Positions 8,813 through 20,513 are shown, counted from the first letter of the stretch. The stretch: 64,000 bases of DNA from Streptomyces taklimakanensis (GCF_009709575.1 NZ_WIXO01000001.1:3474001-3538000); one strand, 5' to 3'. Notes: generated by a model not told the origin, from the letters alone. Translations and numbers: made by a program.

Positions 8813-11367
8813 CCGTCACCACCGACGCCAAGACCTCCGGAGGCGGGGAGGCGAAGCCGCCCGAGGCCGCCCGGGACATGGTCTCCCTGACGATCGACGG
8901 CATCGAGGTCAGCGTGCCCAAGGGCACCCTGGTCATCCGCGCCGCCGAACTCCTCGGGATCGAGATCCCCCGCTTCTGCGACCATCCGCTGCTGGATCCG
9001 GCTGGCGCCTGCCGCCAGTGCATCGTCGAGGTCGAGGGCCAGCGCAAGCCCATGGCGTCCTGCACGATCACGTGCACGGACGGCATGGTGGTCAAGACGC
9101 ACCTGACGTCGCCGGTGGCCGAGAAGGCCCAGCGCGGCGTGATGGAGCTGCTGCTCATCAACCACCCGCTGGACTGCCCGGTCTGCGACAAGGGCGGCGA
9201 GTGCCCCCTGCAGAACCAGGCCATGTCCCACGGACAGGCCGAGAGCCGCTTCGAGGGGCGCAAGCGCACCTACGACAAGCCGGTTCCGATCTCGACGCAG
9301 GTGCTGCTGGACCGCGAACGCTGCGTGCTGTGCGCCCGCTGCACCCGCTTCTCCAACCAGATCGCCGGCGACCCGATGATCGAACTGGTCGAGCGGGGCG
9401 CGCTCCAACAGGTCGGCACCGGCGAGGGCGACCCCTTCCGGTCGTACTTCTCCGGCAACACCATCCAGATCTGTCCGGTCGGCGCGCTCACCTCCGCCGC
9501 CTACCGGTTCCGCTCCCGCCCCTTCGACCTGATCTCCTCGCCGGGCGTGTGCGAGCACTGCTCCAGCGGCTGCGCCATCCGCACCGACCACCGGCGCGGC
9601 AAGGTCATGCGGCGGCTGGCCGCCGACGACCCCCAGGTCAACGAGGAGTGGATCTGCGACAAGGGCCGCTTCGCCTTCCGCTACGCCCAACGGCCCGACC
9701 GCCTCACCCACCCGCTGCTGCGCGACGCCGAGACCGGCGAGCTGCGGCCCGCGAGCTGGCCCGAGGCGCTGGAGGCCGCGGCGAAGGGCCTGTCGGCCGC
9801 CCGCGGCCGCACCGGCGTCCTGACCGGCGGACGGCTGACGGTGGAGGACGCCTACGCGTACGCCAAGTTCGCGCGGGTCGCGCTCGACACCAACGACATC
9901 GACTTCCGCGCCCGCGTCCACAGCGCCGAGGAGGCCGACTTCCTCGCCGCCCGGGTCGCCGGACGCGGTCTCGACATCGACGGTGACGGCGTCACCCACA
10001 CCGCCCTGGAGAAGGCACCGGCCGTGCTGCTGGTCGGCTTCGAGTCCGAGGAGGAGGCCCCCGGCGTCTTCCTGCGACTGCGCAAGGCCTACCGCAAGCA
10101 CGGGCAGCGGGTCTTCTCCCTGGCCACCCACGCCACCCGGGGCCTTGTGAAGGCGGGCGGCACCCTGCTGCCCGCCGCGCCCCACACCGAGACCGAGTGG
10201 TTGGACGCGCTGGCCGGCGGCGTCGGCCTGGACGAGCAGGGGCAGCGGGCCGCCGAGGCGCTGCGCGCCGAGGGCTCGGTGATCGTCGTCGGCGAGCGGC
10301 TGGCCGCCGTGCCCGGCGGGTTCACCGCCGCCGTGCGGGCGGCCACCGCCATCGGCGCCCGCCTGGTGTGGATCCCGCGCCGGGCCGGGGAGCGCGGCGC
10401 GGTCGAGGCCGGAGCCCTCCCGACGCTGCTGCCCGGCGGGCGCCCGGCCACCGACCCGCGCGCCCGCGAGGAGACCGCGGCCGCCTGGGGCGTCGCCGAC
10501 CTGCCCACCCGGTACGGCCGCGACACCGGCCGGATCATCGACGCCGCGGTCGGCGGGGAACTGGCCGCGCTGCTGATCGCCGGTGTCGAGGTCGACGACC
10601 TGCCCGACCCGGAGCGGGCCCTGGCCGCGCTGGACGCGGTCGGTTTCGTCGTCAGCCTGGAGCAGCGGCCGTCGGAGGTCACCGAGCGGGCCGACGTGGT
10701 CCTGCCCGTGGCCGCCGTCGCCGAGAAGGCGGGCTCCTTCCTCACCTGGGAGGGGCGCCGGCGTCCGTTCGAGGCCGCGATCAAGCCCGACCAGATGACC
10801 CGTCGCCTCGTCCAGTCCGACGCCCGCGTGCTGCACATGCTCGCCGACGCCCTCGACGTCCACCTCGGCCTGCCCGACGTGCGGACGATCCGGGCCGAGA
10901 TGCGGCGGCTGGGCGTCTGGAGCGGGCCGCGCGCCACCGGCCCGGAGGAGACGGCCCGGGAGGCGGCGCGGCAGACCCCGCGCCCCGCCGCCGGAGAGGC
11001 CGTCCTCGCCGGCCACCGGCTGCTGCTGGACCGCGGACGGCTCCAGGACGGCGACGAGGCGCTCGCCGGCACCCGGCACGCCGCGGTCGCCCGGCTGTCG
11101 GCCGCCACGGCCGCCGAGGCCGGGGTCGCCGACGGCGAGGAGCTGACCGTCACCGGGCCCGCCGGGTCGGTCACCCTGCCCCTGGAGATCACGCCGATGC
11201 CCGACCGGGTCGTCTGGCTGCCGTTGAACTCTCCGGCCGCCTCCGGCGAGGGCAGGGGAGTCCACCACGACCTGGGCACCGTGCCCGGGCGGCTGGTGAG
11301 GCTGTCCGCGGCGTCCTCCGCCGCTTCGCGGGCGAGCTCCGAGGAGACGAAGGAGGTGGAGGCGTGA
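8809..11367 (+). CDS. nuoG: NADH-quinone oxidoreductase subunit G
   Basis: The protein has 852 residues. The N-terminal ferredoxin-like part has cysteines for clusters N1b, N5 and N4 ([35 protein letters not shown]). After it comes CEHCSSGC with a distant Cys (WICDKGRF), the four ligands of the extra cluster N7 found in only some bacteria. The rest is a molybdopterin-oxidoreductase-like domain that has lost its cofactor in complex I. It bridges NuoF to NuoI. It overlaps nuoF by 4 bp and nuoH by 1 bp. Confidence 0.96.
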   Translation: MTVTTDAKTSGGGEAKPPEAARDMVSLTIDGIEVSVPKGTLVIRAAELLGIEIPRFCDHPLLDPAGACRQCIVEVEGQRKPMASCTITCTDGMVVKTHLTSPVAEKAQRGVMELLLINHPLDCPVCDKGGECPLQNQAMSHGQAESRFEGRKRTYDKPVPISTQVLLDRERCVLCARCTRFSNQIAGDPMIELVERGALQQVGTGEGDPFRSYFSGNTIQICPVGALTSAAYRFRSRPFDLISSPGVCEHCSSGCAIRTDHRRGKVMRRLAADDPQVNEEWICDKGRFAFRYAQRPDRLTHPLLRDAETGELRPASWPEALEAAAKGLSAARGRTGVLTGGRLTVEDAYAYAKFARVALDTNDIDFRARVHSAEEADFLAARVAGRGLDIDGDGVTHTALEKAPAVLLVGFESEEEAPGVFLRLRKAYRKHGQRVFSLATHATRGLVKAGGTLLPAAPHTETEWLDALAGGVGLDEQGQRAAEALRAEGSVIVVGERLAAVPGGFTAAVRAATAIGARLVWIPRRAGERGAVEAGALPTLLPGGRPATDPRAREETAAAWGVADLPTRYGRDTGRIIDAAVGGELAALLIAGVEVDDLPDPERALAALDAVGFVVSLEQRPSEVTERADVVLPVAAVAEKAGSFLTWEGRRRPFEAAIKPDQMTRRLVQSDARVLHMLADALDVHLGLPDVRTIRAEMRRLGVWSGPRATGPEETAREAARQTPRPAAGEAVLAGHRLLLDRGRLQDGDEALAGTRHAAVARLSAATAAEAGVADGEELTVTGPAGSVTLPLEITPMPDRVVWLPLNSPAASGEGRGVHHDLGTVPGRLVRLSAASSAASRASSEETKEVEA

Positions 11368-12770
11368 TGGGCCCGTCCGTCCTGGCCACCGGTCCGGTAC
11401 TCCTCGCCGAGGAGGACCTGTCGACGTTCGGCACCGATCCCTGGTGGCTGATCGCCCTCAAGGCGGTCTTCTGCTTCGCGTTCCTGATGCTGACCGTGCT
11501 GATCTCCATCGTGATGGAGCGCAAGGTCGTCGCCTGGATGCAGCTGCGCATCGGTCCGAACCGACACGGCCCCTGGGGCATGCTCCAGTCGCTCGCCGAC
11601 GGTGTGAAGCTGATGTTCAAGGAGGACATCAACGTCAAGGCCGCCGACAAGGCCGTCTACATCCTGGCTCCCATCGTCGGCATCATCCCGGCCTTCATGG
11701 CCATCGCGGTGATCCCCTTCGGCCCGCCCGGCAACGAGGTGTCGATCTTCGGCACCCGCACCGCCATGCAGCTCACCGACCTGCCGGTGGCGATCCTCTA
11801 CATCCTGGCCACCGCCTCGGTGGCGGCCTACGGAACCGTGCTGGCCGGCTGGTCGTCGGGCTCGACCTACCCGCTGCTCGGCGGGGTGCGCGCCACGGCC
11901 CAGATCATCTCCTACGAGGTCGCGATGGGCCTCAGCTTCGCGGCGGTCTTCCTCTACTCCGGGTCGATGTCCACCTCGACGATCGTCGGGGCGCAGACCG
12001 AGACCTGGTTCGCGGTGCTGCTGCCGGTGTCGTTCCTCATCTACATGGTGTCGATGGTCGGCGAGGCGCACCGCGCGCCCTTCGACATGCCCGAGTCCGA
12101 GGGGGACCTGGTCGGCGGCTTCAACACCGAGTACTCGTCGATCAAGTTCGCGATGTTCATGCTCGCCGAGTACGTCCACATGGTCACCGTCTCGGCCCTG
12201 GCGGTCACCCTCTTCCTGGGCGGCTGGCGCGCCCCGGCGCCGATCAGCACCTACTGGGAGGGCGCCAACCACGGTTGGTGGCCGCTGCTGTGGTTCATCG
12301 TCAAGATCAACCTGCTGTTGTTCCTCTTCGTCTGGCTGCGCGGCACGCTCCCGCGCGTCCGCTACGACCAGTTCATGAAGCTGGGCTGGAAGGTGCTGAT
12401 CCCCGTCTCGCTGGCCTGGCTGATGCTGGTGGCCACCGTGCGGGCGCTGCGCAACGAGGGCCACGACTTCGGCGACATCGTGATGTGGGTCGCCGGCGCG
12501 GCGCTGGTGCTGCTGATCCTCTCCTTCGTCTACGACGCCGTCCGCGAGCGGAAGGACCGCATCGAGGAGAGCGGCCGGAAGGCGGCCGAGGCCGAGGAGC
12601 CCTTCGACCCGATGGCGGGCGGCTACCCCGTGCCGCCGCTGCCCGGACAGACCCTGCCGCCCGCACCGCGTCGGCGGCCACGCCGCGAGCGGGAGCCCGT
12701 CGGCGTGGCCTCCGGCGCGGACAGCGAGGCCGGCGAGACCGGCGAGGCCAGGGAGGCCGACGATGCCTGA
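11367..12770 (+). CDS. nuoH: NADH-quinone oxidoreductase subunit H
   Basis: The protein has 467 residues and about eight membrane helices. [19 protein letters not shown] and the acidic loop [22 protein letters not shown] are intact and contribute to the quinone channel. NuoH links the peripheral arm to the proton pumps. A charged C-terminal tail of about 80 residues, rich in Pro, Arg and Glu, extends past the last helix. A GTG directly before the ATG at 11367 is an alternative start. It overlaps nuoI by 8 bp. Confidence 0.96.
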   Translation: MGPSVLATGPVLLAEEDLSTFGTDPWWLIALKAVFCFAFLMLTVLISIVMERKVVAWMQLRIGPNRHGPWGMLQSLADGVKLMFKEDINVKAADKAVYILAPIVGIIPAFMAIAVIPFGPPGNEVSIFGTRTAMQLTDLPVAILYILATASVAAYGTVLAGWSSGSTYPLLGGVRATAQIISYEVAMGLSFAAVFLYSGSMSTSTIVGAQTETWFAVLLPVSFLIYMVSMVGEAHRAPFDMPESEGDLVGGFNTEYSSIKFAMFMLAEYVHMVTVSALAVTLFLGGWRAPAPISTYWEGANHGWWPLLWFIVKINLLLFLFVWLRGTLPRVRYDQFMKLGWKVLIPVSLAWLMLVATVRALRNEGHDFGDIVMWVAGAALVLLILSFVYDAVRERKDRIEESGRKAAEAEEPFDPMAGGYPVPPLPGQTLPPAPRRRPRREREPVGVASGADSEAGETGEAREADDA

Positions 12771-13398
12771 GTTCGAGAATCCGGTGGCCGGCTTCGGCGT
12801 GACCTTCAAGGCCATGTTCAAGAAGCGGCTCACCGAGCAGTACCCCGAGGAGAAGAAGCCCACCGCACCCCGCTTCCACGGTCGCCACCAGCTCAACCGG
12901 CACCCGGACGGGCTGGAGAAGTGCGTCGGCTGCGAGCTGTGCGCCTGGGCCTGCCCGGCCGACGCGATCTACGTGGAGGGCGCGGACAACACCGACGAGG
13001 AGCGCTACTCGCCCGGTGAGCGCTACGGCCGCGTCTACCAGATCAACTACCTGCGCTGCATCCTGTGCGGCCTGTGCGTCGAGGCGTGCCCCACCCGGGC
13101 GCTGACCATGACCAACGAGTACGAGCTGGCCGACCGGACCCGCGAGTCGCTCATCTACACCAAGGAGGAGCTGCTCGCGGGGCTGCAGGAGGGCATGGTC
13201 GACACCCCGCACGCCATCCACCCGGGCATGACCGAGCAGGACTACTACCGGGGCCTGGTCACCGAGGCCGCGCCCGGCACCGTCCGGCAGGAGGTCCGCT
13301 CCAAGGACCCGGAGAGCCCCGAGGGGGCGGCGCCGCAGGCCGCCGCCACCACCTTCGGCCCCACCGAACCGGCCTCCGAGGCGGTGACGGAGAAGTGA
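12763..13398 (+). CDS. nuoI: NADH-quinone oxidoreductase subunit I
   Basis: The protein has 211 residues. It has two [4Fe-4S] ferredoxin motifs, [12 protein letters not shown] and [12 protein letters not shown], which hold clusters N6a and N6b and carry electrons from NuoG to NuoB. A Glu/Pro/Ala-rich tail of about 50 residues follows the ferredoxin fold. Its start lies inside nuoH (8-bp overlap) and its stop overlaps the nuoJ GTG by 4 bp. Confidence 0.97.
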   Translation: MPEFENPVAGFGVTFKAMFKKRLTEQYPEEKKPTAPRFHGRHQLNRHPDGLEKCVGCELCAWACPADAIYVEGADNTDEERYSPGERYGRVYQINYLRCILCGLCVEACPTRALTMTNEYELADRTRESLIYTKEELLAGLQEGMVDTPHAIHPGMTEQDYYRGLVTEAAPGTVRQEVRSKDPESPEGAAPQAAATTFGPTEPASEAVTEK

Positions 13399-14336
13399 CC
13401 GCCACCCCCCTCCTCGCCGCCGCCTCCACCACCTCCACCGGCGAGGCGGTGCAGTTCTGGGTCCTGGGCACGATCGCGGTGCTGGGCGCGCTCGGCACCG
13501 TGCTGATGAGGCGGTCGGTGCACTCGGCCCTCTGCCTCGCCGGGACCATGGTCGTGCTGGCCGTGTTCTACCTGGCCAACGGCGCCTACTTCCTGGGCAT
13601 CGTGCAGATCGTCGTCTACACCGGCGCGGTCATGATGCTCTTCCTGTTCGTCCTGATGCTGGTCGGCGTCACCGCCGTCGACTCGCTGAAGGAGACGATC
13701 AAGGGGCAGCGCTGGTTGGCGGTCCTGTGCGGCCTGGGCTTCGGGATCCTGCTGATCGGCGGCATCGGCAACGCCTCGGTGGACACCTTCACCGGCCTCG
13801 CCCAGGCCAACGCGGGCGGCAACGTCCAGGGCCTGGCACGGACGATCTTCACCGACTACGTCTTCGCCTTCGAGATCACCGGCGCGCTCCTGGTCACGGC
13901 GGCCGTCGCCGCCATGGTGCTCACCCACCGCGAGCGCACCGAGCGCCGCAACACCCAGCGCGAGCTGGCCGAGAAGCGGATCCGCGAGGGCGAGCACCTG
14001 CCCCCGCTGCCCGCCCCCGGCGTGTACGCCCGGCACAACGCCGTGGACATCCCCGGCCTGCTGCCGGACGGCACCCCCTCCGAGCTCACCGTCAACCCGA
14101 CGCTGCGCAAGCGCGGTCAGGTCCGGGACGTCTCCCGCCAGGCCCTGGCCGACCTGGCGGCGCTGGAGCGGCGCACCGGGGAGTACCTGGGGCGCGGCGC
14201 CACGGACGTCCGCGCCGTACGGGACGCGGCGGACGTGCGGGACGACATCTCGGACGACTCCCCGGTCGGCGCGGACCGGGACAGGGACCGTGACGGTGAC
14301 CGCGACGGTGACCGGGACAGGGAGGCCACCAAGTGA
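13395..14336 (+). CDS. nuoJ: NADH-quinone oxidoreductase subunit J
   Basis: The protein has 313 residues. The first 180 or so contain five membrane helices, including the NuoJ signature [22 protein letters not shown]. The E. coli protein is about 184 residues, so the remaining ~125 are a cytoplasmic extension. Its last 30 residues are an alternating Asp/Arg run from a short tandem repeat (about 14273-14324). It overlaps nuoI and nuoK by 4 bp each. Confidence 0.95.
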   Translation: MTATPLLAAASTTSTGEAVQFWVLGTIAVLGALGTVLMRRSVHSALCLAGTMVVLAVFYLANGAYFLGIVQIVVYTGAVMMLFLFVLMLVGVTAVDSLKETIKGQRWLAVLCGLGFGILLIGGIGNASVDTFTGLAQANAGGNVQGLARTIFTDYVFAFEITGALLVTAAVAAMVLTHRERTERRNTQRELAEKRIREGEHLPPLPAPGVYARHNAVDIPGLLPDGTPSELTVNPTLRKRGQVRDVSRQALADLAALERRTGEYLGRGATDVRAVRDAADVRDDISDDSPVGADRDRDRDGDRDGDRDREATK

Positions 14337-14632
14337 ACCCGGTGAACTACCTCTACCTGGCCGCCCTGCTGTTCACCATCGGGGCCAGTGGAGTGCTGCT
14401 GCGGCGGAACGCGATCGTCGTGTTCATGAGCGTCGAGCTGATGCTGAACGCGGCCAACCTCGCGCTCGTCACCTTCTCCCGGATGCACGGCAACCTCGAC
14501 GGCCAGATCATCGCGTTCTTCACGATGGTCGTCGCCGCCGCCGAGGTCGTGGTCGGCCTGGCGATCATCGTGACGATCTTCCGCTCCCGCCACTCGGCCT
14601 CGGTCGACGACGCCAGTCTGATGAAGCTGTAA
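14333..14632 (+). CDS. nuoK: NADH-quinone oxidoreductase subunit K
   Basis: The protein has 99 residues and three membrane helices, the standard NuoK length. It carries the family motif [14 protein letters not shown] with the conserved helix glutamate, and a second acidic position in [11 protein letters not shown]. It is an antiporter-like membrane subunit of complex I. The GTG start overlaps nuoJ by 4 bp. Confidence 0.97.
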   Translation: MNPVNYLYLAALLFTIGASGVLLRRNAIVVFMSVELMLNAANLALVTFSRMHGNLDGQIIAFFTMVVAAAEVVVGLAIIVTIFRSRHSASVDDASLMKL

Positions 14633-14645
14633 GGGGTAGCGAACA

Positions 14646-16592
14646 GTGGAGACCTTGATCGGACTGCTCGTCGCGGCCCCGCTGCTGGGCGCGGCCGTGC
14701 TGCTGTGCGGCGGCCGGAGGCTGGACCGCGTCGGGCACTGGATCGGCACGGCGCTGGCCGCCGCGTCCTTCGTCGTCGCGGCCGTGCTCTTCGCCGAGAT
14801 GCTCGGCCGCGAGGCGGACGAGCGGGCCATGCACCAGCACCTGTTCAGCTGGATCCCGGTGAACGGCTTCCAGGCCGACGTCGCCTTCCAGCTCGACCAG
14901 TTGTCGATGACCTTCGTCATGCTGATCACCGGCGTGGGCACCCTGATCCACGTCTACTCGATCGGCTACATGGAGCACGACGAGAGGCGCCGCCGTTTCT
15001 TCGGCTACCTCAACCTGTTCCTCGCGGCGATGCTCCTGTTGGTGCTCGCCGACAACTACCTGCTGCTGTACGCCGGCTGGGAGGGCGTGGGCCTCGCCTC
15101 GTACCTGCTGATCGGCTTCTGGCAGCACAAGCCCAGCGCGGCGACGGCGGCGAAGAAGGCGTTCATCGTCAACCGCGTCGGCGACGTCGGTCTGTCGATC
15201 GCCATCATGATCATGTTCAGCACCTTCGGGACGTTCGCCTTCGGCCCGGTGCTGGACTCGGTCGGCGAGACGGGCGAGGGCACGCTCACCGCCATCGGCC
15301 TGATGCTGCTGCTGGCCGCCTGCGGCAAGTCGGCGCAGGTGCCGCTCCAGTCCTGGCTCGGCGACGCGATGGAGGGCCCGACCCCGGTCTCCGCCCTCAT
15401 CCACGCCGCGACGATGGTCACCGCCGGCGTCTACCTGATCGTCCGCTCCGGCGCGATCTTCGACGCCGCGCCCACCGCGCAGACCGCCGTGGTCGTCGTC
15501 GGCGCCGTCACGCTGCTGTTCGGTGCGATCGTCGGGTGCGCCAAGGACGACATCAAGAAGGCCCTGGCCGGTTCGACGATGTCGCAGATCGGCTACATGG
15601 TCCTGGCCGCGGGGTTGGGGCCGATCGGCTACGCCTTCGCGATCATGCACCTGGTCACCCACGGCTTCTTCAAGGCCGGGCTCTTCCTCGGCGCCGGCTC
15701 GGTGATGCACGGCATGAACGACGAGGTGGACATGCGCCGCTACGGCGGACTGCGCAAGTACATGCCGATCACCTTCGCCACCTTCGGCCTGGGCTACCTG
15801 GCGATCATCGGCTTCCCCGGCCTGTCCGGCTTCTTCTCCAAGGACAAGATCATCGAGGCGGCGTTCGCCAAGGGCGGCGCCGAGGGCTGGATCCTCGGCG
15901 GCGCGGCCCTGCTGGGCGCGGCCATCACCGCGTTCTACATGACGCGCGTGATGCTGATGACGTTCTTCGGCGAGGAGCGCTGGCGCAACGCGCCCACGCC
16001 GTCGCCGAAGGAGCCGAGCGTGGAGCCCGCGGCCGAGACGCGGGGCGAGTACCGGGTGCCGCACCCGCACGAGTCGCCCGGGTCCATGACGATCCCGATG
16101 ATCGTCCTGGCCTTCGGGTCGGTCTTCGCGGGCGGCCTGTTCAGCTGGGGCGACGCCTTCGTCCACTGGCTGGAGCCGGTCACCTCCTTCGAGCACGGCC
16201 ACCCGCCGATCGGGGCCGCCGCGGTCACCGCCTCCACGGTCGTCGCCCTGCTGCTGGGCGCCGGGCTGGCCTGGCTGATGTACGGCCGCCGGCCCGTCCC
16301 CGCGGTCGCGCCGCGCGGTTCGCTGCTCACCCGCGCCGCGCGCCGCGACCTGCTCCAGGACGACGTCAACCACGTGGTGCTGGTCAAGCCCGGCGAGTAC
16401 CTCACCCGCGGGTTGGTCTACCTCGACCACAAGGTCGTCGACGGCGTCGTCAACGGCACCGCCGCGGCGGTCGGGGGCCTGTCCGGCCGGTCGCGCCGGC
16501 TCCAGAACGGTTACGCCCGCAGTTACGCGGTGTCGATGTTCGGCGGTGCGGCGATCCTCGTCGCCGCGACCCTGCTGATGAGGGCGGTCTGA
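14646..16592 (+). CDS. nuoL: NADH-quinone oxidoreductase subunit L
   Basis: The protein has 648 residues and about 16 membrane helices. It is a proton-pumping subunit related to Mrp antiporters. Key residues are the helix Glu in [12 protein letters not shown] and the Lys/His region of [32 protein letters not shown]. The C-terminal part, with the long lateral helix, is present. The GTG at 14646 lies 13 bp after nuoK. Confidence 0.96.
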   Translation: METLIGLLVAAPLLGAAVLLCGGRRLDRVGHWIGTALAAASFVVAAVLFAEMLGREADERAMHQHLFSWIPVNGFQADVAFQLDQLSMTFVMLITGVGTLIHVYSIGYMEHDERRRRFFGYLNLFLAAMLLLVLADNYLLLYAGWEGVGLASYLLIGFWQHKPSAATAAKKAFIVNRVGDVGLSIAIMIMFSTFGTFAFGPVLDSVGETGEGTLTAIGLMLLLAACGKSAQVPLQSWLGDAMEGPTPVSALIHAATMVTAGVYLIVRSGAIFDAAPTAQTAVVVVGAVTLLFGAIVGCAKDDIKKALAGSTMSQIGYMVLAAGLGPIGYAFAIMHLVTHGFFKAGLFLGAGSVMHGMNDEVDMRRYGGLRKYMPITFATFGLGYLAIIGFPGLSGFFSKDKIIEAAFAKGGAEGWILGGAALLGAAITAFYMTRVMLMTFFGEERWRNAPTPSPKEPSVEPAAETRGEYRVPHPHESPGSMTIPMIVLAFGSVFAGGLFSWGDAFVHWLEPVTSFEHGHPPIGAAAVTASTVVALLLGAGLAWLMYGRRPVPAVAPRGSLLTRAARRDLLQDDVNHVVLVKPGEYLTRGLVYLDHKVVDGVVNGTAAAVGGLSGRSRRLQNGYARSYAVSMFGGAAILVAATLLMRAV

Positions 16593-16596
16593 TCCC

Positions 16597-18219
16597 ATGT
16601 CATTTCCCCTGCTGACGGCAACGGCCGCGCTGCCCGCCATCGGCGCGGTCGCCACCGCCGCCGTGCCTGCCACCAGGCGTGCGGCGGCCAAGTGGCTGGC
16701 CCTGGCCGTCTCCCTGGCGACCCTGGTCCTGGCCGCGATCGTCGCCTTCCGCTTCGACCCCGGCGGCGACCGCTACCAGCTCACCGAGTCCCACTCCTGG
16801 ATCGCCGACTTCGGCGTCCGCTACGAACTGGGTGTGGACGGCATCGCGGTCGCCCTGATCGCGCTGACGGCCCTGCTGGTCCCGTTCGTCATCCTGGCCG
16901 GCTGGCACGACGCCGACCTTCCCTCCGCCGGCGGCGAGGGGAAGGCCGGCGAAGGACAGGCGTCCAACCGGCGATGGCGGCCCACCCAGGGCTTCTTCGC
17001 GCTGATCCTGGCCGTCGAGGCGATGGTGATCATCTCCTTCGAGGCCACCGACGTCTTCCTCTTCTACATCTTCTTCGAGGCCATGCTGATCCCGATGTAC
17101 TTCCTCATCGGGGGCTTCGGGGACCGGGCCGGGCCGCACGGCGAGGAGGAGACGGCCAAGCAGCGTTCCTACGCCGCCGTGAAGTTCCTGCTCTACAACC
17201 TGGCCGGCGGCCTGATCATGCTGGCCGCGGTGATCGGCCTGTACGCCGTCACCGCCGACCAGCTCGGCGAGGGCACCTTCTCGCTCCAGGCGATCGTCGA
17301 GGCCCGGCAGTCCGGTGAACTGACGATGGCCCAGAACACCGAACGCCTGCTGTTCCTCGGCTTCTTCCTCGCCTTCGCGGTGAAGGCCCCGCTGTGGCCG
17401 CTGCACACCTGGCTGCCCAACGCCATGGGCGAGTCCACCGCGCCGGTCGCCGTGCTCATCACGGCGATCGTCGACAAGGTGGGCACCTTCGCGATGCTCC
17501 GCTTCTGCCTCGGCCTCTTCCCCGGGGCGAGCGAGTGGGCCACCCCGGTGGTGATCGTGCTGGCGCTGGTCAGCATCGTCTACGGCGCCCTGCTCGCCAT
17601 CGGCCAGCGGGACATCAAGCGGCTGATCGCCTACGCGTCGATCTCCCACTTCGGCTTCATCATCCTGGGCATCTTCGCGATGACCAGCCAGGGCCAGAGC
17701 GGGGCGACGCTCTACATGGTCAACCACGGCATCTCCACCGCCGCCCTGATGCTGGTCGCCGGCTTCCTGATCTCGCGGCGCGGCTCGCGCCTCATCGCCG
17801 ACTACGGCGGTGTGCAGAAGGTCGCGCCGGTGCTGGCCGGCACCTTCCTGGTCGGCGGCCTGGCCACCCTGTCGCTACCGGGCCTGGCGCCGTTCGTCAG
17901 CGAGTTCCTGGTGCTGGTGGGCACCTTCACCCGCTACCCGGTGGCCGGGATCGTGGCGACGCTCGGCATCGTCCTGGCCGCGCTGTACGTGCTGGTCCTG
18001 TACCAGCGCACCATGACCGGGCCGACCAGGCCCGAGACCGAGCGCATGCCGGACCTGAGGCCGCGCGAGTTGGCGGTCGTGGCGCCGCTGATCGCCCTGC
18101 TGGTCCTCCTCGGCGTCTTCCCCAAGCCGCTGACCGAGATCGTCAACCCGGCGGTCGAGCACACCCTCTCGGACGTGCGGAAGACCGACCCCCAGCCTGA
18201 GGTGGAGGCCGCGAAGTGA
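16597..18219 (+). CDS. nuoM: NADH-quinone oxidoreductase subunit M
   Basis: The protein has 540 residues and about 14 membrane helices. It is the second antiporter-like proton pump. The essential Glu is in FYIFFEAMLIPMYFLIGGFG and the Lys in AFAVKAPLWPLHTWLPNAM. A hydrophilic loop of about 30 residues near position 110 is longer than in enterobacteria. It starts 4 bp after nuoL and overlaps nuoN by 4 bp. Confidence 0.96.
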   Translation: MSFPLLTATAALPAIGAVATAAVPATRRAAAKWLALAVSLATLVLAAIVAFRFDPGGDRYQLTESHSWIADFGVRYELGVDGIAVALIALTALLVPFVILAGWHDADLPSAGGEGKAGEGQASNRRWRPTQGFFALILAVEAMVIISFEATDVFLFYIFFEAMLIPMYFLIGGFGDRAGPHGEEETAKQRSYAAVKFLLYNLAGGLIMLAAVIGLYAVTADQLGEGTFSLQAIVEARQSGELTMAQNTERLLFLGFFLAFAVKAPLWPLHTWLPNAMGESTAPVAVLITAIVDKVGTFAMLRFCLGLFPGASEWATPVVIVLALVSIVYGALLAIGQRDIKRLIAYASISHFGFIILGIFAMTSQGQSGATLYMVNHGISTAALMLVAGFLISRRGSRLIADYGGVQKVAPVLAGTFLVGGLATLSLPGLAPFVSEFLVLVGTFTRYPVAGIVATLGIVLAALYVLVLYQRTMTGPTRPETERMPDLRPRELAVVAPLIALLVLLGVFPKPLTEIVNPAVEHTLSDVRKTDPQPEVEAAK

Positions 18220-19862
18220 GCACCAGCACCACCGAACTCACCGAACTCACCCTGCGGGCCCAGGAGGTGATCCCGGCCCCCCACATCGAGTACGGGAAAC
18301 TCGCACCGGTACTGATCGTCATCGGTGCCGCGGTCGTCGGCGTGCTGGTCGAGGCGTTCGTACCGCGCCGCGGCCGGTACCTCGCCCAGGTGGCGCTCTC
18401 CGTCCTGGCCCTGGCGTCGGCCTTCGCGGCCGTCGTCGGGCTGGCCGCCTCCGGGAGCGCCACCACGGAGGCGGGCCTGATCGCCATGGGCGCCCTGGCG
18501 ATGGACGGCCCGGCACTCTTCCTCCAGGGCGTGATCCTGCTGGTGTCCCTGGTGGCGGTGTTCACCTTCGCCGAGCGGCGGCTGGACCCGCGGGCGCACG
18601 GCGGCCACGTGGACTCCTTCGCCGCCCAGGGCGCCGCCGTTCCCGGCGGTGACGCGGAGAAGGCCGCGGTCAGGGCCGGCTTCACCACCACCGAGGTCTA
18701 CCCCCTGCTGCTCTTCGCGGTCGGCGGCATGCTGGTCTTCCCGGCCGCCAACGACCTGCTGACCCTCTTCATCGCGCTGGAGGTCTTCTCCCTCCCGCTG
18801 TACGTGCTGTGCGCGCTGGCCCGCCGCAAGCGGCTGATGTCGCAGGAGGCGGCGCTCAAGTACTTCCTGCTGGGCGCCTTCTCCTCCGCCTTCCTGCTCT
18901 TCGGCATCGCGCTGCTGTACGGCTACGCGGGCACGGTGAGGTACGCGGGCATCGCCTCGGTCGTCTCGGACACCAACCGGGAGGTCACCGAGGCACTGGC
19001 CGCGACCACGGGCAACGACGCGCTGCTGCTCGTCGGCGGCGCGCTGCTGCTGATGGGGCTGCTGTTCAAGGTCGGCGCCGTGCCGTTCCACATGTGGACG
19101 CCGGACGTCTACCAGGGCGCCCCGACCCCCGTCACGGGTTTCATGGCCGCCGCCACCAAGGTCGCCGCCTTCGGCGCCCTGCTGCGGCTGCTGTACGTCG
19201 TCCTGCCGGGACTCACCTGGGACTGGCGGCCGGTGCTGTGGGGCGTGGCGATCGCCTCGATGGTGGCCGGCGCGGTCGTCGCCGTCACGCAGACCGACGT
19301 CAAGCGGCTGCTGGCGTACTCCTCCATCGCGCACGCGGGCTTCATCCTCGCCGGTGTGATCGCGGCGACGCCCAGCGGGATCTCCTCGGTGCTCTTCTAC
19401 CTGGCGGCCTACTCCTTCGTCACGCTCGGCTCCTTCGCCGTGGTGACACTGGTGCGGGACGCCGGGGGCGAGGCCACCCACCTGTCCGGGTGGGCCGGGC
19501 TGGGGCGGCGCGCGCCGCTGGTGGCCGCGGTCTTCGCGGTCTTCCTGCTGGCCTTCGCGGGCATTCCGCTGACCTCGGGGTTCGCGGGCAAGTTCGCGGT
19601 CTTCAAGGCGGCGGCGGAAGGCGGCGCGGGCGCGCTGGTGGTGGTGGGCGTGATCGCCTCGGCCGTGGCGGCGTTCTTCTACATCCGCGTCATCGTCCTG
19701 ATGTTCTTCAGCGAGCCGAAGGCGGAGGGGCCGTCGGTGGCGGTTCCCAGCCCGCTGACCACGACGGCGATCGCCATCGGCGTGGCGGTCACGGTGGTGC
19801 TGGGGGTCGCCCCGCAGTACTTCCTGGACCTGGCCTCCCAGGCGGGGGTGTTCGCGCGCTGA
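18216..19862 (+). CDS. nuoN: NADH-quinone oxidoreductase subunit N
   Basis: The protein has 548 residues and about 14 membrane helices. It is the third antiporter-like pump. Motifs are FIALEVFSLPLYVLCAL and LLFKVGAVPFHMWTPDVYQGAPTP. It is the last gene of the operon and is followed at once by a strong hairpin. The GTG start overlaps the nuoM stop. Confidence 0.96.
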   Translation: MSTSTTELTELTLRAQEVIPAPHIEYGKLAPVLIVIGAAVVGVLVEAFVPRRGRYLAQVALSVLALASAFAAVVGLAASGSATTEAGLIAMGALAMDGPALFLQGVILLVSLVAVFTFAERRLDPRAHGGHVDSFAAQGAAVPGGDAEKAAVRAGFTTTEVYPLLLFAVGGMLVFPAANDLLTLFIALEVFSLPLYVLCALARRKRLMSQEAALKYFLLGAFSSAFLLFGIALLYGYAGTVRYAGIASVVSDTNREVTEALAATTGNDALLLVGGALLLMGLLFKVGAVPFHMWTPDVYQGAPTPVTGFMAAATKVAAFGALLRLLYVVLPGLTWDWRPVLWGVAIASMVAGAVVAVTQTDVKRLLAYSSIAHAGFILAGVIAATPSGISSVLFYLAAYSFVTLGSFAVVTLVRDAGGEATHLSGWAGLGRRAPLVAAVFAVFLLAFAGIPLTSGFAGKFAVFKAAAEGGAGALVVVGVIASAVAAFFYIRVIVLMFFSEPKAEGPSVAVPSPLTTTAIAIGVAVTVVLGVAPQYFLDLASQAGVFAR

Positions 19863-19884
19863 GGGAACGCGGCGGGACACACGA

Positions 19885-19931
19885 CGGCGGACGGCCGCCC
19901 GGCACGGATGGTGCCGGGCGGCCGTCCGCCG
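19885..19931. terminator. Terminator of the nuo operon
   Basis: A perfect 21-bp stem with a 5-nt loop lies 22 bp after nuoN and before the convergent lipoprotein gene, so it probably works in both directions. Confidence 0.85.
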
Positions 19932-19960
19932 CGGTGCGCCCGCGGGCGGGCGCGGCCCGG

Positions 19961-20461
19961 TCACTCCGTGGGGAGCTCCGGGTCGAGGTCGGTGGGCGGT
20001 TCGACGGGGGTCTCGGAGGGGAACTCGGTGGGGATCTCGATCCTGGTGAAGGTGTCGGTGGTGCCCGACCCCCACTCGATCGTCAGCTCCTCGCCGTCGA
20101 CGCTCCGCACCGTGCCCTCGGTGTGATCGCTGCTGCCGTCACCGCACGTGAGGTCGAGGGTGATCGGGTCGGCGTCGGTGGACACCGTGCCCGTGCAGGC
20201 GGTGGCGCCGAGCAGGGCCGCCTGGCCGTCGCCGACGCTCAGCACCAGGGCGTCCCCGCCGTCGCCGGAACTCCAGGTGCCGTCGACGCCACCCTCCTCG
20301 TCGGCCGCCCCGCCACCGGTGGGCCCGGCGGCTTCGGTGCTCTCCCGGGCGGTCCGCTCGGGTTCGGCACCGTCCGTACCGCCGTCGCTTCCGCAGCCGC
20401 TCACCAGCAGGGTCGCCGCCAGGGCGACGGCCGCTCCGGCGCGACGTACCGACGCGCGCAC
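19961..20461 (-). CDS. Small secreted lipoprotein, function unknown
   Basis: The protein has 166 residues. The GTG start follows a GGAGGGGGA ribosome site. The signal peptide ends in a lipobox, LVSGC, with the lipidated Cys near residue 23. A Gly/Glu/Ser/Thr linker leads to a compact domain (about 60-145) of alternating beta-type segments with two further Cys that could pair. The C-terminus is Pro/Glu/Thr-rich. I do not recognise a named family. It is convergent with nuoN. Confidence 0.75.
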   Translation of the reverse strand: MRASVRRAGAAVALAATLLVSGCGSDGGTDGAEPERTARESTEAAGPTGGGAADEEGGVDGTWSSGDGGDALVLSVGDGQAALLGATACTGTVSTDADPITLDLTCGDGSSDHTEGTVRSVDGEELTIEWGSGTTDTFTRIEIPTEFPSETPVEPPTDLDPELPTE

Positions 20462-20513
20462 GCGCTCCCCCTCCGTGTGTGGTGCAAGGACACGTCAAGC
20501 TAGCAGGCGGGGA

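Noticed and set aside
8545..11268. Long minus-strand open frame opposite nuoF/nuoG
   Set aside because: No recognised domain, compositionally a shadow of the real genes.
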